From assembly GCA_020248865.1 (NCBI GenBank), contig JADCGS010000001.1:423887-487886 (forward strand): a stretch of 64,000 bases of DNA, given 5' to 3'. Shown piece after piece: positions 1 to 9,395 of the stretch. Under the pieces are notes generated by a model that saw only the letters and a program-made list of their open reading frames with translations, was not told where the DNA came from and did no database searches. The position numbers and the translations under genes are program-made. Positions within the stretch are counted from its first letter, which is position 1, and each line of letters begins with the position of its first letter. This stretch comes from Burkholderiales bacterium (GTDB lineage: Bacteria; Pseudomonadota; Gammaproteobacteria; Burkholderiales; Burkholderiaceae_F).

Positions 1-1430
1 GCCAGCTTGCGCCGTTGCGGCAGGTAGCCGCCGAGCGCGCGGCGCCGCTCGTGCAGGTAGCGCATCTCCGGCGAGTTCTCGGCCGGCTTGAAAAACGGCA
101 CCTCCTCCAGCTTGTCGTCCGGGACCGGGATGGCGAAGCGGTCGCGGAACTCGCGGATGGCCGCATCGTCCAGCTTCTTGAGCTGGTGCGTCGGGTTTTT
201 GCCTTCGCCGATCTTGCCCATGCCATAGCCCTTGACGGTCTTGGCGAGGATCACGGTGGGCTGGCCGCTGTGCCTGGTGGCGGCGGCGTAGGCCGCGTAG
301 ATCTTGTGCGGGTCATGGCCGCCGCGGTTCAGGCGCCAGATGTCCGCATCCGACATGCGCGCGACCATCTCCAGCGTCTGCGGGAACTTGCCGAAGAAGT
401 GCTTGCGCACGAAGGCGCCATCGTTGGCCTTGAAGTTCTGGTACTCGCCATCGACGGTCTGCTCCATCAGACGCAGCAGCCAGCCGTCCTTGTCGCGGGC
501 GATCAACGGGTCCCAGTAGCTGCCCCAGATCAGCTTGATGACGTTCCAGCCGGCGCCGCGGAAGTCGCCCTCCAGCTCCTGGATGATCTTGCCGTTGCCG
601 CGCACCGGGCCGTCGAGCCGCTGCAGGTTGCAGTTGACGACGAAGATCAGGTTGTCGAGCTTTTCGCGCGCCGCCATGCCGATGGCGCCGAGCGACTCGG
701 GTTCGTCCATCTCGCCGTCGCCGCAGAACACCCACACCTTGCGCTGGCTGGTGTCGGCGATGCCGCGGGCATGCAGGTACTTCAGGAAGCGCGCCTGGTA
801 GATGGCCTGGATCGGGCCCAGGCCCATCGACACGGTCGGGAACTGCCAGAACTCCGGCATCAGCTTGGGATGCGGGTACGAGGTCACCCCCTTGCCGTCG
901 ACATCGCGCCGGAAGTTGAGCAGTTGCTCCTCGCCGATGCGGCCCTCCAGGAAAGCGCGCGCGTAGATGCCGGGCGCCGAATGGCCCTGGAAGTAGACGA
1001 GGTCGCCGCCAAAGTCGCCGTGCGGCGCGCGCCAGAAGTGGTTGAAGCCCACTTCCATCAGCGTGTTCACCGAGGCGTAACTGGCGATATGGCCGCCCAG
1101 ATCACCTTCGCCGCGGTTGGCCCGCACCACCATGGCCATCGCGTTCCAGCGGTTGTAGGAACGGATGCGCTCTTCCAGCGCTGCGTCGCCGGGCGAGGGC
1201 TCCTCCAGATGCGGTGGAATGGTGTTGATGTAAGCGGTGTTGGCCGAGTACGGGATGTAGGCGCCATTGCGGCGCGCCTCATCGGTCAGGCGCTCGAGCA
1301 GGTAGTGCGCGCGCTGCGGACCTTCGCGGTCGAGCACACCTTCCAGCGCCTCGAGCCACTCGCGCGTCTCCTGCGGGTCGAGGTCGGCGGCGTCGTTGGC
1401 GGCCGGCAGGAAATTCGGTACCGCTGACAT
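1..1430 (-). CDS. aceE: Pyruvate dehydrogenase E1 component, N-terminal 476 codons (gene runs off the window)
   Basis: The protein begins [14 protein letters not shown] at 1430 behind an AAGGAG ribosome site and stays open to base 1. It is the homodimeric thiamine-diphosphate E1 subunit of pyruvate dehydrogenase, which decarboxylates pyruvate and acetylates the E2 lipoyl groups. Visible family signatures are [15 protein letters not shown] followed by [14 protein letters not shown], the thiamine-diphosphate/Mg site, and [27 protein letters not shown] near residue 90 (read here in two parts, [15 protein letters not shown] and [12 protein letters not shown]). The C-terminal half, and presumably aceF and lpdA, lie outside the window to the left. 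The gene is divergent from the sensor kinase at 1726. Identification is very secure; only the 3' end is missing. Confidence 0.96.
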   Translation of the reverse strand, partial: MSAVPNFLPAANDAADLDPQETREWLEALEGVLDREGPQRAHYLLERLTDEARRNGAYIPYSANTAYINTIPPHLEEPSPGDAALEERIRSYNRWNAMAMVVRANRGEGDLGGHIASYASVNTLMEVGFNHFWRAPHGDFGGDLVYFQGHSAPGIYARAFLEGRIGEEQLLNFRRDVDGKGVTSYPHPKLMPEFWQFPTVSMGLGPIQAIYQARFLKYLHARGIADTSQRKVWVFCGDGEMDEPESLGAIGMAAREKLDNLIFVVNCNLQRLDGPVRGNGKIIQELEGDFRGAGWNVIKLIWGSYWDPLIARDKDGWLLRLMEQTVDGEYQNFKANDGAFVRKHFFGKFPQTLEMVARMSDADIWRLNRGGHDPHKIYAAYAAATRHSGQPTVILAKTVKGYGMGKIGEGKNPTHQLKKLDDAAIREFRDRFAIPVPDDKLEEVPFFKPAENSPEMRYLHERRRALGGYLPQRRKL

Positions 1431-1725
1431 GGGGACTCCTTCGCGTTGCCCGCTGTGGCGCGGGTGGGGACCATGGGCCGGTCGAGCGGCTCCCGGGCCG
1501 GCTCGCCAGACGCGCGGCAATGTATCAGATACTTCCGAATTACGACATATGATTTCTTAAGGTGAAACAAGAAGCCCGGCGAATCGGCGGCCACGCGGGC
1601 AAAGGCGGCTGCCCTGGCCCTGGCATGCAGCGCGCGAACCCGCAAGCAGGGAGTCGGGTTCAGCCGACGCGGCTATGCTCGTCGCAGGCTGCCGCTGCAC
1701 CGCCGCGCGCCTCCTCGCCCGTCCC
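1431..1725. promoter_or_regulatory. Divergent control region between aceE and the sensor kinase
   Basis: This 295-base gap separates two divergent genes, so both promoters should lie here. It contains an AT-rich island (about 1518-1565) unlike the GC-rich surroundings, and inside it a perfect 11-base palindrome GTATCAGATAC at 1522-1532, about 90 bases upstream of the aceE start. No clear -35/-10 pair with standard spacing could be chosen on either strand. A regulator binding the palindrome is an inference. Confidence 0.4.
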
Positions 1726-4131
1726 ATGACCGACTCGCCCTTGCCGGGCCCAGACCGCCTCGACAAGCTGGGCCCGACGCTCGATGCACTGTCGCACGAC
1801 GCGCCGCGCGAGCGCAGCGCGACCTGGCTGCCGTTTGCCGCGATCGCGCTGCTGGCGCTGCTGATCGCCGGCCTGTTCATCGCGATCGTGCTCGAGGACC
1901 GGCAGTTGCAGCGCGAGGCACTGCAGCGCGACGTCGACAGCGCCGCCCAGCAATTGGTGGTGCGTCTCGGCGGCCTCACCGAGGCACTGACGACGAGCGC
2001 TCTGGAAATCAAGTCGGGCGCGCTGGGCGAGAAGCGTTTTCTCGGCATCGGGCGCGACCTGATCGCGGCCAAGCCGGAGATCGTCCGCATCAAGCGGGTC
2101 GGTGCCACCGGCGCGCTCGCCTGGGGACCGGTACCGCTGGCGCTGTCGCCCGCGCGGCCCGAGCGACTCGAGCCGGGCCTGCAGCCGCTGCTGGAGCGCG
2201 TGCGCACCACGGCGCAGCCGGCGCTGGGGGTGCTGCCGGCGGTCGAGGGCAGCAGTGCCGGGCAGCTCGCACTGGTCGTGCCGCTGTTTGCCGAACAGGG
2301 CTTCGACGGCGCCCTGATCGCCCGCATCTCGGCGCAGGCGCTGCTGCTGCAGGCTCTGTCGGAGGAGTCACGCTCGCGCTACCGGCTGACCCTGTCCACC
2401 CAGGACCAGCCGCTGGGCAGCACCAGCAGCACCAGCGCCGCCCGCAATGCACTGCGCGCCTCGATCCCGCTGACCCTGCTGCCGCTGCAGATGCAAGCAC
2501 TGCAGCTCGACGCCACCGCATTCCGCAACCCGTCCACCCTGACCGCCGATCCGCTGCTCTGGATCACACTGGCGTTGGGCATCGCGGTGGCCATCGCACT
2601 GGCCGCACTGCTGCGCTTTACCAGCCGCCTGGTCCGCAAGGATCGGGCGCTGCTGACCGAGACGGCGCTGCGGCGGGCCATGGAAGACTCGTTGGCAACC
2701 GGCCTGCGCGTGATCGACCGCCAGGGCCGCATCCGCTACGTGAACCGGTCGTTCTGCCAGATGACCGGCTGGAGCGAGGCCGAGCTGGTCGGCCGGGTTG
2801 CCCCCTTCCCCTATTGGCCTCAGGAGCTGTGCGGCGACTACCAGGCCAAGCTGATCAGCGTCCTGGGGGGCGAACTGGCACCGGGCGGCTTCGAGCTGGT
2901 GGTCCAGCGCAAGGACGGCAGCCGCTTCGATGCCCGTATGTACGACTCGGCCCTGGTCGATGCCGCCGGCCGCCAGATCGGCTGGGTGACCTCGATGGCC
3001 GACATCACCGAGCCCAAGCGCGTGCGCAACGAGCTGGCCGCCGCCCACGACCGCTTCACCAAGGTGCTCGAGTCGCTGGAGGCCGCCGTGTCGGTGGTGG
3101 TGCGCGATGAGGACGGCACGCTGGCCGGGCTGCTGTTTGCCAACCGCGAGTACCAGCGGCTGTTCGGCGACAGCGCCGCAGGCCATCGCCGCCTGTCGGC
3201 GCGCCTGCTCGGCGCCGCCGCGGAACTGCACGCCGGCGAGGCGCTCGACGAGGAGACCGGGCGCTGGTTCGACGTCCGGCTGCGCGACATCCGCTGGGTG
3301 GACGGCCGCGCGGCCGAGCTGCAGATCGCCACCGACATCACGCTGCGCAAGGAGACCGAGGAAATCGTGCGCCAGCAGCAGGAAAAGGTGCAGTTCACCT
3401 CGCGCCTGATGACGATGGGCGAGATGGCCTCATCGCTCGCGCACGAGCTGAACCAGCCGCTGACGGCCATCAACAACTACAGCCAGGGCGTGCTCAATCG
3501 CCTGCAGAAAGGCCCGCTGCCATCCGAAGAACTGCTGCCGGCGCTGGAGAAGACCTCCAGCCAGGCGCAGCGGGCCGGCAAGATCATCCGCAGGATTCGC
3601 GAGTTCGTGAAGCGCTCGGAGCCGCGCCGCCGCAGCACGCTGGCCGCCCGCGTGATCGAGGACGCCATCGGCTTCGCCGACATCGAGGCCGCCAAGAAGC
3701 GCATTGCCATCGTCGCCACGGTCGATCCCGCTCTGCCGCCGCTGTACGCCGACCCCATCCTGATCGAGCAGGTGCTGCTGAACCTGCTCAAGAACGCAGT
3801 CGATGCGATGGACCACGCGCTGATCCGGCGCATCGACGTGACGGCCGGCTTCGCCGCCGAACCGGGACTGGCCGAGATCGCGGTCATCGACCGCGGCAGC
3901 GGCATTCCGGAGGAGCACCTGGCGAACCTGTTCACGCCGTTTTTCAGCACCAAGAGCGAAGGCATGGGAATGGGCCTGAACATCTGCCGCTCGATCATCG
4001 AGTTCCACCAGGGCCGCTTTCTGGTGGGGCGAAATCCCGAGCCGACGGGCGGCACGGTCATGCGCTTCACGATCGAACTTGCCGGCGGCAGCGCGATTGC
4101 CGAAAATCGCGCCGACACGGGCGCGAGCTGA
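1726..4131 (+). CDS. Membrane sensor histidine kinase with PAS domains (FixL/DctB type)
   Basis: Two-component sensor of 801 residues. The ATG at 1726 (MTDSPLPGP) is preferred over an ATG 17 codons upstream because the extra residues look unconserved. Hydrophobic segments at about residues 35-58 and 275-297 enclose a periplasmic sensing region of about 215 residues. A PAS domain follows (about 315-430; LRVIDRQGRIRYVNRSF), then a weaker PAS-like domain (about 443-540). The kinase core has the H-box SSLAHELNQPLTAINNY with the phosphorylated His at 573, the N-box LLNLLKNAVDAM near 684, and G-boxes DRGSGIPEEH and GMGMGLNICRSI. The cognate regulator starts 53 bases downstream. Its position next to aceE suggests that it senses carbon or redox status, but the ligand cannot be read from sequence. 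Confidence 0.9.
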   Translation: MTDSPLPGPDRLDKLGPTLDALSHDAPRERSATWLPFAAIALLALLIAGLFIAIVLEDRQLQREALQRDVDSAAQQLVVRLGGLTEALTTSALEIKSGALGEKRFLGIGRDLIAAKPEIVRIKRVGATGALAWGPVPLALSPARPERLEPGLQPLLERVRTTAQPALGVLPAVEGSSAGQLALVVPLFAEQGFDGALIARISAQALLLQALSEESRSRYRLTLSTQDQPLGSTSSTSAARNALRASIPLTLLPLQMQALQLDATAFRNPSTLTADPLLWITLALGIAVAIALAALLRFTSRLVRKDRALLTETALRRAMEDSLATGLRVIDRQGRIRYVNRSFCQMTGWSEAELVGRVAPFPYWPQELCGDYQAKLISVLGGELAPGGFELVVQRKDGSRFDARMYDSALVDAAGRQIGWVTSMADITEPKRVRNELAAAHDRFTKVLESLEAAVSVVVRDEDGTLAGLLFANREYQRLFGDSAAGHRRLSARLLGAAAELHAGEALDEETGRWFDVRLRDIRWVDGRAAELQIATDITLRKETEEIVRQQQEKVQFTSRLMTMGEMASSLAHELNQPLTAINNYSQGVLNRLQKGPLPSEELLPALEKTSSQAQRAGKIIRRIREFVKRSEPRRRSTLAARVIEDAIGFADIEAAKKRIAIVATVDPALPPLYADPILIEQVLLNLLKNAVDAMDHALIRRIDVTAGFAAEPGLAEIAVIDRGSGIPEEHLANLFTPFFSTKSEGMGMGLNICRSIIEFHQGRFLVGRNPEPTGGTVMRFTIELAGGSAIAENRADTGAS

Positions 4132-4184
4132 TCCGATCAACCGGCCGCCAGCGGCCAGCACAACAGCAAGAAGGGCAGTCCAAG

Positions 4185-4802
4185 ATGAGCGAGACGGAAC
4201 AGAGCCTGGGCGTGGTCTACGTGGTCGACGATGACGAAGCCGTGCGCGACTCGCTGCAGTGGCTGCTGGAGGGTGTCAACTACAGCGTGCAGGCCTACGA
4301 CAGCGCCGAGGCCTTCCTGGCGGCATTCGACCCGCAGGCCCTGGCCTGCCTGATCCTGGACGTGCGGATGCCCGGCATGAGCGGCCTGCAACTGCAGGAG
4401 GAGCTGGCGCAGCGCAAGGCGGAGCTGCCGATCGTGTTCATCACCGGCCACGGCGACGTGCCGATGGCAGTGAGCACCATGAAGAAGGGCGCGGCCGACT
4501 TCATCGAAAAGCCGTTCGACCAGGCCGAACTGAAGGCGCTGGTGGAGAAGATGCTGGCGCAGGCGCGCGAGTCGGCGGCGCAGCGGGAACGCGCGCGCAT
4601 GAACCAGGCGCTGCTGGGCAAGCTCACCGCGCGCGAGCAGCAGGTGCTCGAGCGCATCGTCGCCGGCCGGCTGAACAAGCAGATCGCCGATGACCTGGGC
4701 ATCAGCATCAAGACGGTGGAGGCCCACCGCGCCAACATCATGGACAAGCTGAAGGCCAACACGGTGGCCGACCTGATGCGAATCGCGCTGGCAGTTGGCT
4801 GA
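4185..4802 (+). CDS. FixJ-family response regulator with LuxR-type DNA-binding domain
   Basis: Response regulator of 205 residues, cognate to the kinase just upstream. The receiver domain has the acidic pocket VVDDDE at residues 13-18, the phospho-acceptor Asp59 in LILDVRMPGMSG, the switch Thr in VFITGHGD and the conserved Lys in IEKPF. A C-terminal helix-turn-helix follows (about 143-205; KLTAREQQVLERIVAGRLNK then IADDLGISIKTVEAHRANIM), typical of FixJ/TtrR/NarL regulators that bind DNA as phosphorylated dimers. Its targets are unknown; the divergent aceE promoter 2.7 kb upstream is a reasonable candidate. Whether folD is co-transcribed after a 146-base gap is unclear. Confidence 0.93.
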   Translation: MSETEQSLGVVYVVDDDEAVRDSLQWLLEGVNYSVQAYDSAEAFLAAFDPQALACLILDVRMPGMSGLQLQEELAQRKAELPIVFITGHGDVPMAVSTMKKGAADFIEKPFDQAELKALVEKMLAQARESAAQRERARMNQALLGKLTAREQQVLERIVAGRLNKQIADDLGISIKTVEAHRANIMDKLKANTVADLMRIALAVG

Positions 4803-4948
4803 ACCGACCGCGCCGCGATCCCCCCCGCGACGCAGCAGCGGGCTCGCCTAGACTCTCTCCCCAGCCTCGCTCCGACCTCTCGCTCCGACCGCCCGTGCTG
4901 CCGCCCCCAACCGGCGCACGGCAGACCTCCGTCTCCTGACGCACTCCC

Positions 4949-5800
4949 ATGCCCGCCCAGATCATCGACGGCAAGGCGCTGGCCGCCCGCCTGCGCGCCG
5001 AACTCGCGCCGCGGATCGCCGCGCTGCGCACACGCGGTGTTCAGCCAGGCCTGGCGGTGATCCTGGTCGGCGATGACCCGGCCTCGGCGGTCTACGTGCG
5101 CAACAAGGTCAAGGCCTGCGAGGACACGGGTATCCGCTCGTTCTTCGAGCACCTGCCGGCCGGCATCGGCGAGGCCGAGCTGCTGGCGCGGGTACGACGG
5201 CTCAACCAGGATCCGGCGGTGCACGGCATCCTGGTGCAGATGCCGCTGCCGCGGCCGCTCGACGGCCAGAAGGTGGTCGAGGCGATCGCCTTCGACAAGG
5301 ACGTCGACGGCCTGCACGCCACCAACGCCGGGCTGACGCTGATGGGCCGGCCCCACTTTCGCTCCTGCACGCCGTACGGCGTGATGAAGATGCTGGAGTC
5401 GATCGGCGTGAACCCGGCCGGCAAGCACGCGGTGGTGATCGGCCGCTCCAACATGGTGGGCAAGCCGATGGCCATGCTGCTGCTGGCCGCCCACGCGACC
5501 GTGACGATCTGCCACAGCGCCACGCCCGATCTGGGCGCGCTGCTGCGCCAGGCCGACATCGTGGTGGCCGCCGCCGGCCGCCGCGGCCTCGTCACGGCCG
5601 AGATGATCAAGCCCGGCGCCGTGGTGATCGACGTCGGCACCAACAAGACGCCGGAGGGCAAGCTGGCCGGCGACGTCGACTTCGCTGGCGTCAGCCGGGT
5701 CGCCGGCTGGATTTCACCGGTTCCCGGCGGTGTCGGACCGATGACAATTACCATGTTGCTGGTCAACACGGTCGAGGCCGCCGAGCGCGCCGCCACCTGA
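4949..5800 (+). CDS. folD: Bifunctional methylenetetrahydrofolate dehydrogenase/cyclohydrolase
   Basis: FolD of 283 residues, the usual length. It interconverts 5,10-methylene-, 5,10-methenyl- and 10-formyl-tetrahydrofolate with NADP in the cytoplasmic one-carbon pool. Family signatures: [14 protein letters not shown], with catalytic Tyr49 and Lys53; QMPLPRPLD; the nucleotide-binding [14 protein letters not shown]; and [15 protein letters not shown] near the C terminus. The start ATG ([16 protein letters not shown]) matches the family N terminus. prlC starts 9 bases after the stop, so the two are probably co-transcribed. Confidence 0.97.
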   Translation: MPAQIIDGKALAARLRAELAPRIAALRTRGVQPGLAVILVGDDPASAVYVRNKVKACEDTGIRSFFEHLPAGIGEAELLARVRRLNQDPAVHGILVQMPLPRPLDGQKVVEAIAFDKDVDGLHATNAGLTLMGRPHFRSCTPYGVMKMLESIGVNPAGKHAVVIGRSNMVGKPMAMLLLAAHATVTICHSATPDLGALLRQADIVVAAAGRRGLVTAEMIKPGAVVIDVGTNKTPEGKLAGDVDFAGVSRVAGWISPVPGGVGPMTITMLLVNTVEAAERAAT

Positions 5801-5809
5801 GGATCGTTC

Positions 5810-7873
5810 ATGCCGCTGGACAGCCCGCCCAATCCCCTGCTCCACATCACCGACCTGGCGCAGTACGACGCGATCGAGCCCGGTCACATCACGCCGGCCG
5901 TCGACGAACTGCTGGCCGCATGCCGGCGCGTGGTGGCCGCCGTGACCGGCGCCGCGGACACGCCCGACTGGGACAGCGTGGTCGAGCCGCTCGACGATGC
6001 GCTCGATCGGCTGGGGCGGGCCTGGGGCGCCGTGTCACACCTGAATGCGGTGGTCGACACCCCGGCGCTGCGCGAGCAGTACAACCTGAACGTGCCCAAG
6101 CTGTCGGCGTTCTGGAGCGAACTGGCGCAGGACGAGCGGCTGTACCAACGCTACAAGGCGCTGGCCGCGCACCCCGACTTTGGGCAGTGGCCGGCGGCCC
6201 GCCGCCGCGTCATCGACAACGAGCTGCGCGACTTCCGCCTCGGCGGGGCCGAGCTCGCGGCGCCGGCCAAGGAGCGGTTGCGGCAGGTGCGTGACCGGCT
6301 GTCGCAGCTGTCGACCCGGTTCGCGCAGAACGTGCTGGACGCGACCAACGCGTTCGCGCTGTACGTGGACGAGCCGGACGCGGGCCGGCTGGCGGGCATC
6401 CCGGACGACGTTCTGCAGATGTACCGCGAAGCGGCCGCCGCCGACGGCCGCGCCGGCTACAAGCTGACCCTGCAGTTTCCCAGCTACGTCCCGGTGCAGC
6501 AGTACGCGCACGACCGCGCACTGCGCGAACAGCTGTATCGCGCCTACGTCACGCGTGCGGCCGAGTTCGGCAATCCGGAGTGGAACAATGACCCACTGAT
6601 GGTGGAAATCCTGGCGCTGCGGCGCGAGCAGGCGCGGCTGCTGGAGCTGCCGCACTACGCCGCGCTGTCGCTGGTGCCGAAGATGGCCGGCTCCGCCGAG
6701 GAAGTGGAGCGCTTCCTGCTCGATCTGGCGGGGCGCGCCCGTCCCTATGCCGAGCGCGACCTGCGCGAGCTGAGGGACTTCGCCGCGCGCGAGCTGCAGT
6801 TGCGCGATTTGCAGGCCTGGGACATCAACTACGCCAGCGAGAAGCTGCGCGAGGCGCGCTACGCCTACTCGGCCCAGGAGCTGAAGCAGTACTTCACCGA
6901 GCCGCGCGTGCTCGCGGGGCTGTTCAAGGTGATCGAGACCCTGTTCTCGGTGGCCATCGTCGAGGACCGCGCACCGCTGTGGCACCCCGAGGTCAAGTTC
7001 TATCGCATCCAGACGCTGCAGGGCGAGCCGGTCGGGCACTTCTATCTCGACCTTTACGCGCGCGACCACAAGCAGGGCGGCGCCTGGCAGGACGATGCGC
7101 GTTCGCGCCGCCGCGCCACCGGCCGCAAGCTGCAGACGCCGGTGTCGTACCTGACCTGCAACTTCGCGCGCCCGGTCGGCGGCAAGCCGGCGCTGCTGAC
7201 GCACAGCGACGTGCTCACGCTGTTTCACGAGTTCGGCCACGGCCTGCACCACCTGCTGACCGAAGTCGACGAGCTCGCCGTGTCCGGCACCCGCGGCGTC
7301 GAATGGGATGCCGTCGAGCTGCCCAGCCAGTTCATGGAGAACTTCTGCTGGGAGTGGGAGGTGCTGCAGCTGCTGACCGCGCACGTCGACACCGGCGCGC
7401 CGCTGCCGCGATCGCTGTTCGACAAGATGCTGGCGGCGCGCAATTTCCAGAGCGCCATGGGCACGCTGCGACAGGTCGAGTTCGCCTTGGCGGACATGCG
7501 GCTGCACGCTCACTTCGATCCGACCGGCGCCGGCGAGCGCGACGTGCATGCGGTCATCGAGGCGGTACGCCGCGAGGTCGCGGTGGTGCAACCGCCCGCC
7601 TACAACCGCATGCTCAACGGCTTCACCCACATCTTCGCCGGCGGCTATGCGGCCGGCTACTACAGCTACAAGTGGGCCGAAGTGCTGTCGGCCGACGCCT
7701 ACGCCGCCTTCGAGGAGGACGGCGATCCGCTGAACCCTGCACGCGGCGCCCGGTTCCGCCGCAGTGTGCTGGCGAGGGGCGGCAGCCGACCTGCGATGGA
7801 GTCGTTCATCGAGTTCCGCGGGCGGCCGCCACGCATCGACGCCCTGCTGCGCCATCACGGCATGACCAATTGA
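5810..7873 (+). CDS. prlC: Oligopeptidase A (M3 family zinc metallopeptidase)
   Basis: Cytoplasmic zinc oligopeptidase of 687 residues, the size of E. coli PrlC, which degrades peptides including cleaved signal peptides. The zinc site is FHEFGHGLHHLL, with His473, Glu474 and His477 forming HExxH, and the third ligand is expected in VEWDAVELPSQFMENF downstream. The N-terminal half is the helical M3 domain. Its stop codon overlaps an ATG (TGATG) that precedes the next gene, so the downstream gene is likely translationally coupled. Confidence 0.96.
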   Translation: MPLDSPPNPLLHITDLAQYDAIEPGHITPAVDELLAACRRVVAAVTGAADTPDWDSVVEPLDDALDRLGRAWGAVSHLNAVVDTPALREQYNLNVPKLSAFWSELAQDERLYQRYKALAAHPDFGQWPAARRRVIDNELRDFRLGGAELAAPAKERLRQVRDRLSQLSTRFAQNVLDATNAFALYVDEPDAGRLAGIPDDVLQMYREAAAADGRAGYKLTLQFPSYVPVQQYAHDRALREQLYRAYVTRAAEFGNPEWNNDPLMVEILALRREQARLLELPHYAALSLVPKMAGSAEEVERFLLDLAGRARPYAERDLRELRDFAARELQLRDLQAWDINYASEKLREARYAYSAQELKQYFTEPRVLAGLFKVIETLFSVAIVEDRAPLWHPEVKFYRIQTLQGEPVGHFYLDLYARDHKQGGAWQDDARSRRRATGRKLQTPVSYLTCNFARPVGGKPALLTHSDVLTLFHEFGHGLHHLLTEVDELAVSGTRGVEWDAVELPSQFMENFCWEWEVLQLLTAHVDTGAPLPRSLFDKMLAARNFQSAMGTLRQVEFALADMRLHAHFDPTGAGERDVHAVIEAVRREVAVVQPPAYNRMLNGFTHIFAGGYAAGYYSYKWAEVLSADAYAAFEEDGDPLNPARGARFRRSVLARGGSRPAMESFIEFRGRPPRIDALLRHHGMTN

Positions 7874-7884
7874 TGGAGCGTTCG

Positions 7885-8427
7885 ATGCAGCGGATGCTTG
7901 CCCCTGCCGCAGCGGCCCTTCTGGCGCTGCTGCTGGCAGCCCCGGCGCTGGGGCAGTTCAAGTGGACCGACGCCAAGGGCCGCGTCAACTATGGCGACAA
8001 TCCGCCGGCCGACGCCCGGAACGTCGAGCGCCTCGGGGCGCGTGCGCCCGATGCGGCCGACCCGCTGGCCGGGGTGCCGTTCGAGGTACGCCGTGCGGTA
8101 CAGAACTTCCCGGTGGTGCTGTACACGGCGGCCGACTGCCCGGCGTGTCAGCAGGGGCGCGAGCTGCTGCTGGCGCGCGGCGTGCCCTTCGCGGAGCGCA
8201 CCATCGGCAGCCGCGAGGACGTGGAGGAGGCGCGCCGCCTGGGCCTTGGGGACCTCGTTCCCGTGCTGGCGGTCGGCCGGCAGATGCTGCGAACGCCCGA
8301 CTTCCCGGCCTGGCAGGCCACCCTCGACGCGGCCGGCTACCCGCGCAGCGCCATCTTGCCGCGCACCTATCGCAATCCGCCCGCACGCCCGCTGCGTGAG
8401 CGGCCCGCCCCGGCCCCGGCGCAGTAG
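7885..8427 (+). CDS. Exported DUF4124/glutaredoxin-like protein
   Basis: About 180 residues. [20 protein letters not shown] is a signal peptide, probably cleaved after ALG-Q or nearby. A DUF4124 segment follows ([17 protein letters not shown]), then a thioredoxin/glutaredoxin-like domain with [19 protein letters not shown], whose CxxC pair could be a redox site, and ending in a cis-Pro-like LVPVLAVG. The ATG at 7885 is chosen because GGAG lies 6 bases upstream; an in-frame ATG at 7873 overlaps the prlC stop and would add MERS. A periplasmic thiol-disulfide role is inferred from the domains; the substrate is unknown. xthA starts two bases after the stop. Confidence 0.8.
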   Translation: MQRMLAPAAAALLALLLAAPALGQFKWTDAKGRVNYGDNPPADARNVERLGARAPDAADPLAGVPFEVRRAVQNFPVVLYTAADCPACQQGRELLLARGVPFAERTIGSREDVEEARRLGLGDLVPVLAVGRQMLRTPDFPAWQATLDAAGYPRSAILPRTYRNPPARPLRERPAPAPAQ

Positions 8428-8429
8428 TC

Positions 8430-9251
8430 GTGCGCCTGGCCACCTGGAACGTCAACTCCCTGAAGGTGCGGCTGCCGCACCTGCTCGACTGGCTCGCCCA
8501 GCACGCGGTCGACGTGGTGTGCCTGCAGGAAACCAAGCTCACCGACGACAAGTTCCCGGCCGAGGAACTGCGGGCCGCCGGCTACGCCAGCGTGTTCTGC
8601 GGCCAGAAGACCTACAACGGGGTGGCCATCCTCACCCGTGCGGCGAGCGTGCCGGCGCCGCAGGCCGTGCAGGCGGGCATCGCCGGCTTCGTCGACGAGC
8701 AGAAGCGCGTGCTGGCCGCCACCGTTGGCGGCATGCGCGTGGTCTGCGCCTACTTTCCCAACGGCCAGGCCGTCGGGACCGAAAAGTACGACTACAAGTT
8801 GCGCTGGCTGCGCGCCCTGCAAGACTGGCTGCGCGAGGAGCTGCTGCGCCACCCCGCGCTGGCGCTGCTGGGCGACTACAACATCGCGCCGGAAGACCGT
8901 GACGTGCATGACCCCGTTGCTTGGAAGGATCAGGTGCTGTTTTCCGAGCCGGAAAGGCAGGCCTTCCGCGACCTCGTTGCGCTCGGCCTGACGGACAGCT
9001 TCCGCCAGTTTCCGCAGCCGGACCGCAGCTACTCGTGGTGGGATTACCGCAACCTCGCGTTCCGCCGCAAAATGGGACTGCGCATCGACCACATCCTGCT
9101 GTCGGCCCCGCTGGCCGCCCGCTGCACCGCCTGCACCATCGACGTGGAGCCGCGCCGCCGCGAGCAGCCAAGCGACCACGCGCCGGTCATCGCCACGCTG
9201 GCCGACCGACACGGCGAGCCTTCGTCCGGCTCACCCGTCGCAGCTGCGTAG
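8430..9251 (+). CDS. xthA: Exodeoxyribonuclease III
   Basis: Protein of 273 residues in the exonuclease III / AP endonuclease family, which removes abasic sites and 3' blocking groups in base excision repair. It starts with GTG ([20 protein letters not shown]). Active-site motifs are NVNSL, LQETKL with the metal-binding Glu, [16 protein letters not shown], the long stretch [18 protein letters not shown] and the terminal SDHAPVIA. Only two bases separate it from the preceding gene, so it is read as the last gene of the folD-prlC run. The quinone oxidoreductase that follows is convergent. Confidence 0.96.
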   Translation: MRLATWNVNSLKVRLPHLLDWLAQHAVDVVCLQETKLTDDKFPAEELRAAGYASVFCGQKTYNGVAILTRAASVPAPQAVQAGIAGFVDEQKRVLAATVGGMRVVCAYFPNGQAVGTEKYDYKLRWLRALQDWLREELLRHPALALLGDYNIAPEDRDVHDPVAWKDQVLFSEPERQAFRDLVALGLTDSFRQFPQPDRSYSWWDYRNLAFRRKMGLRIDHILLSAPLAARCTACTIDVEPRRREQPSDHAPVIATLADRHGEPSSGSPVAAA

Positions 9252-9395
9252 AACATCTCCACCATGCGTTGCCACGGCGCGCCCACGCCGCCGCGCCGGG
9301 CTTGCCGTGCGCCGGACCCCGACCGCTCCCGCCGTCCGGCCGGATGGAGTCTCAACCTCCCGGGCGCTGCTGCCCGCGACCGCGTAGCCGGCGGG

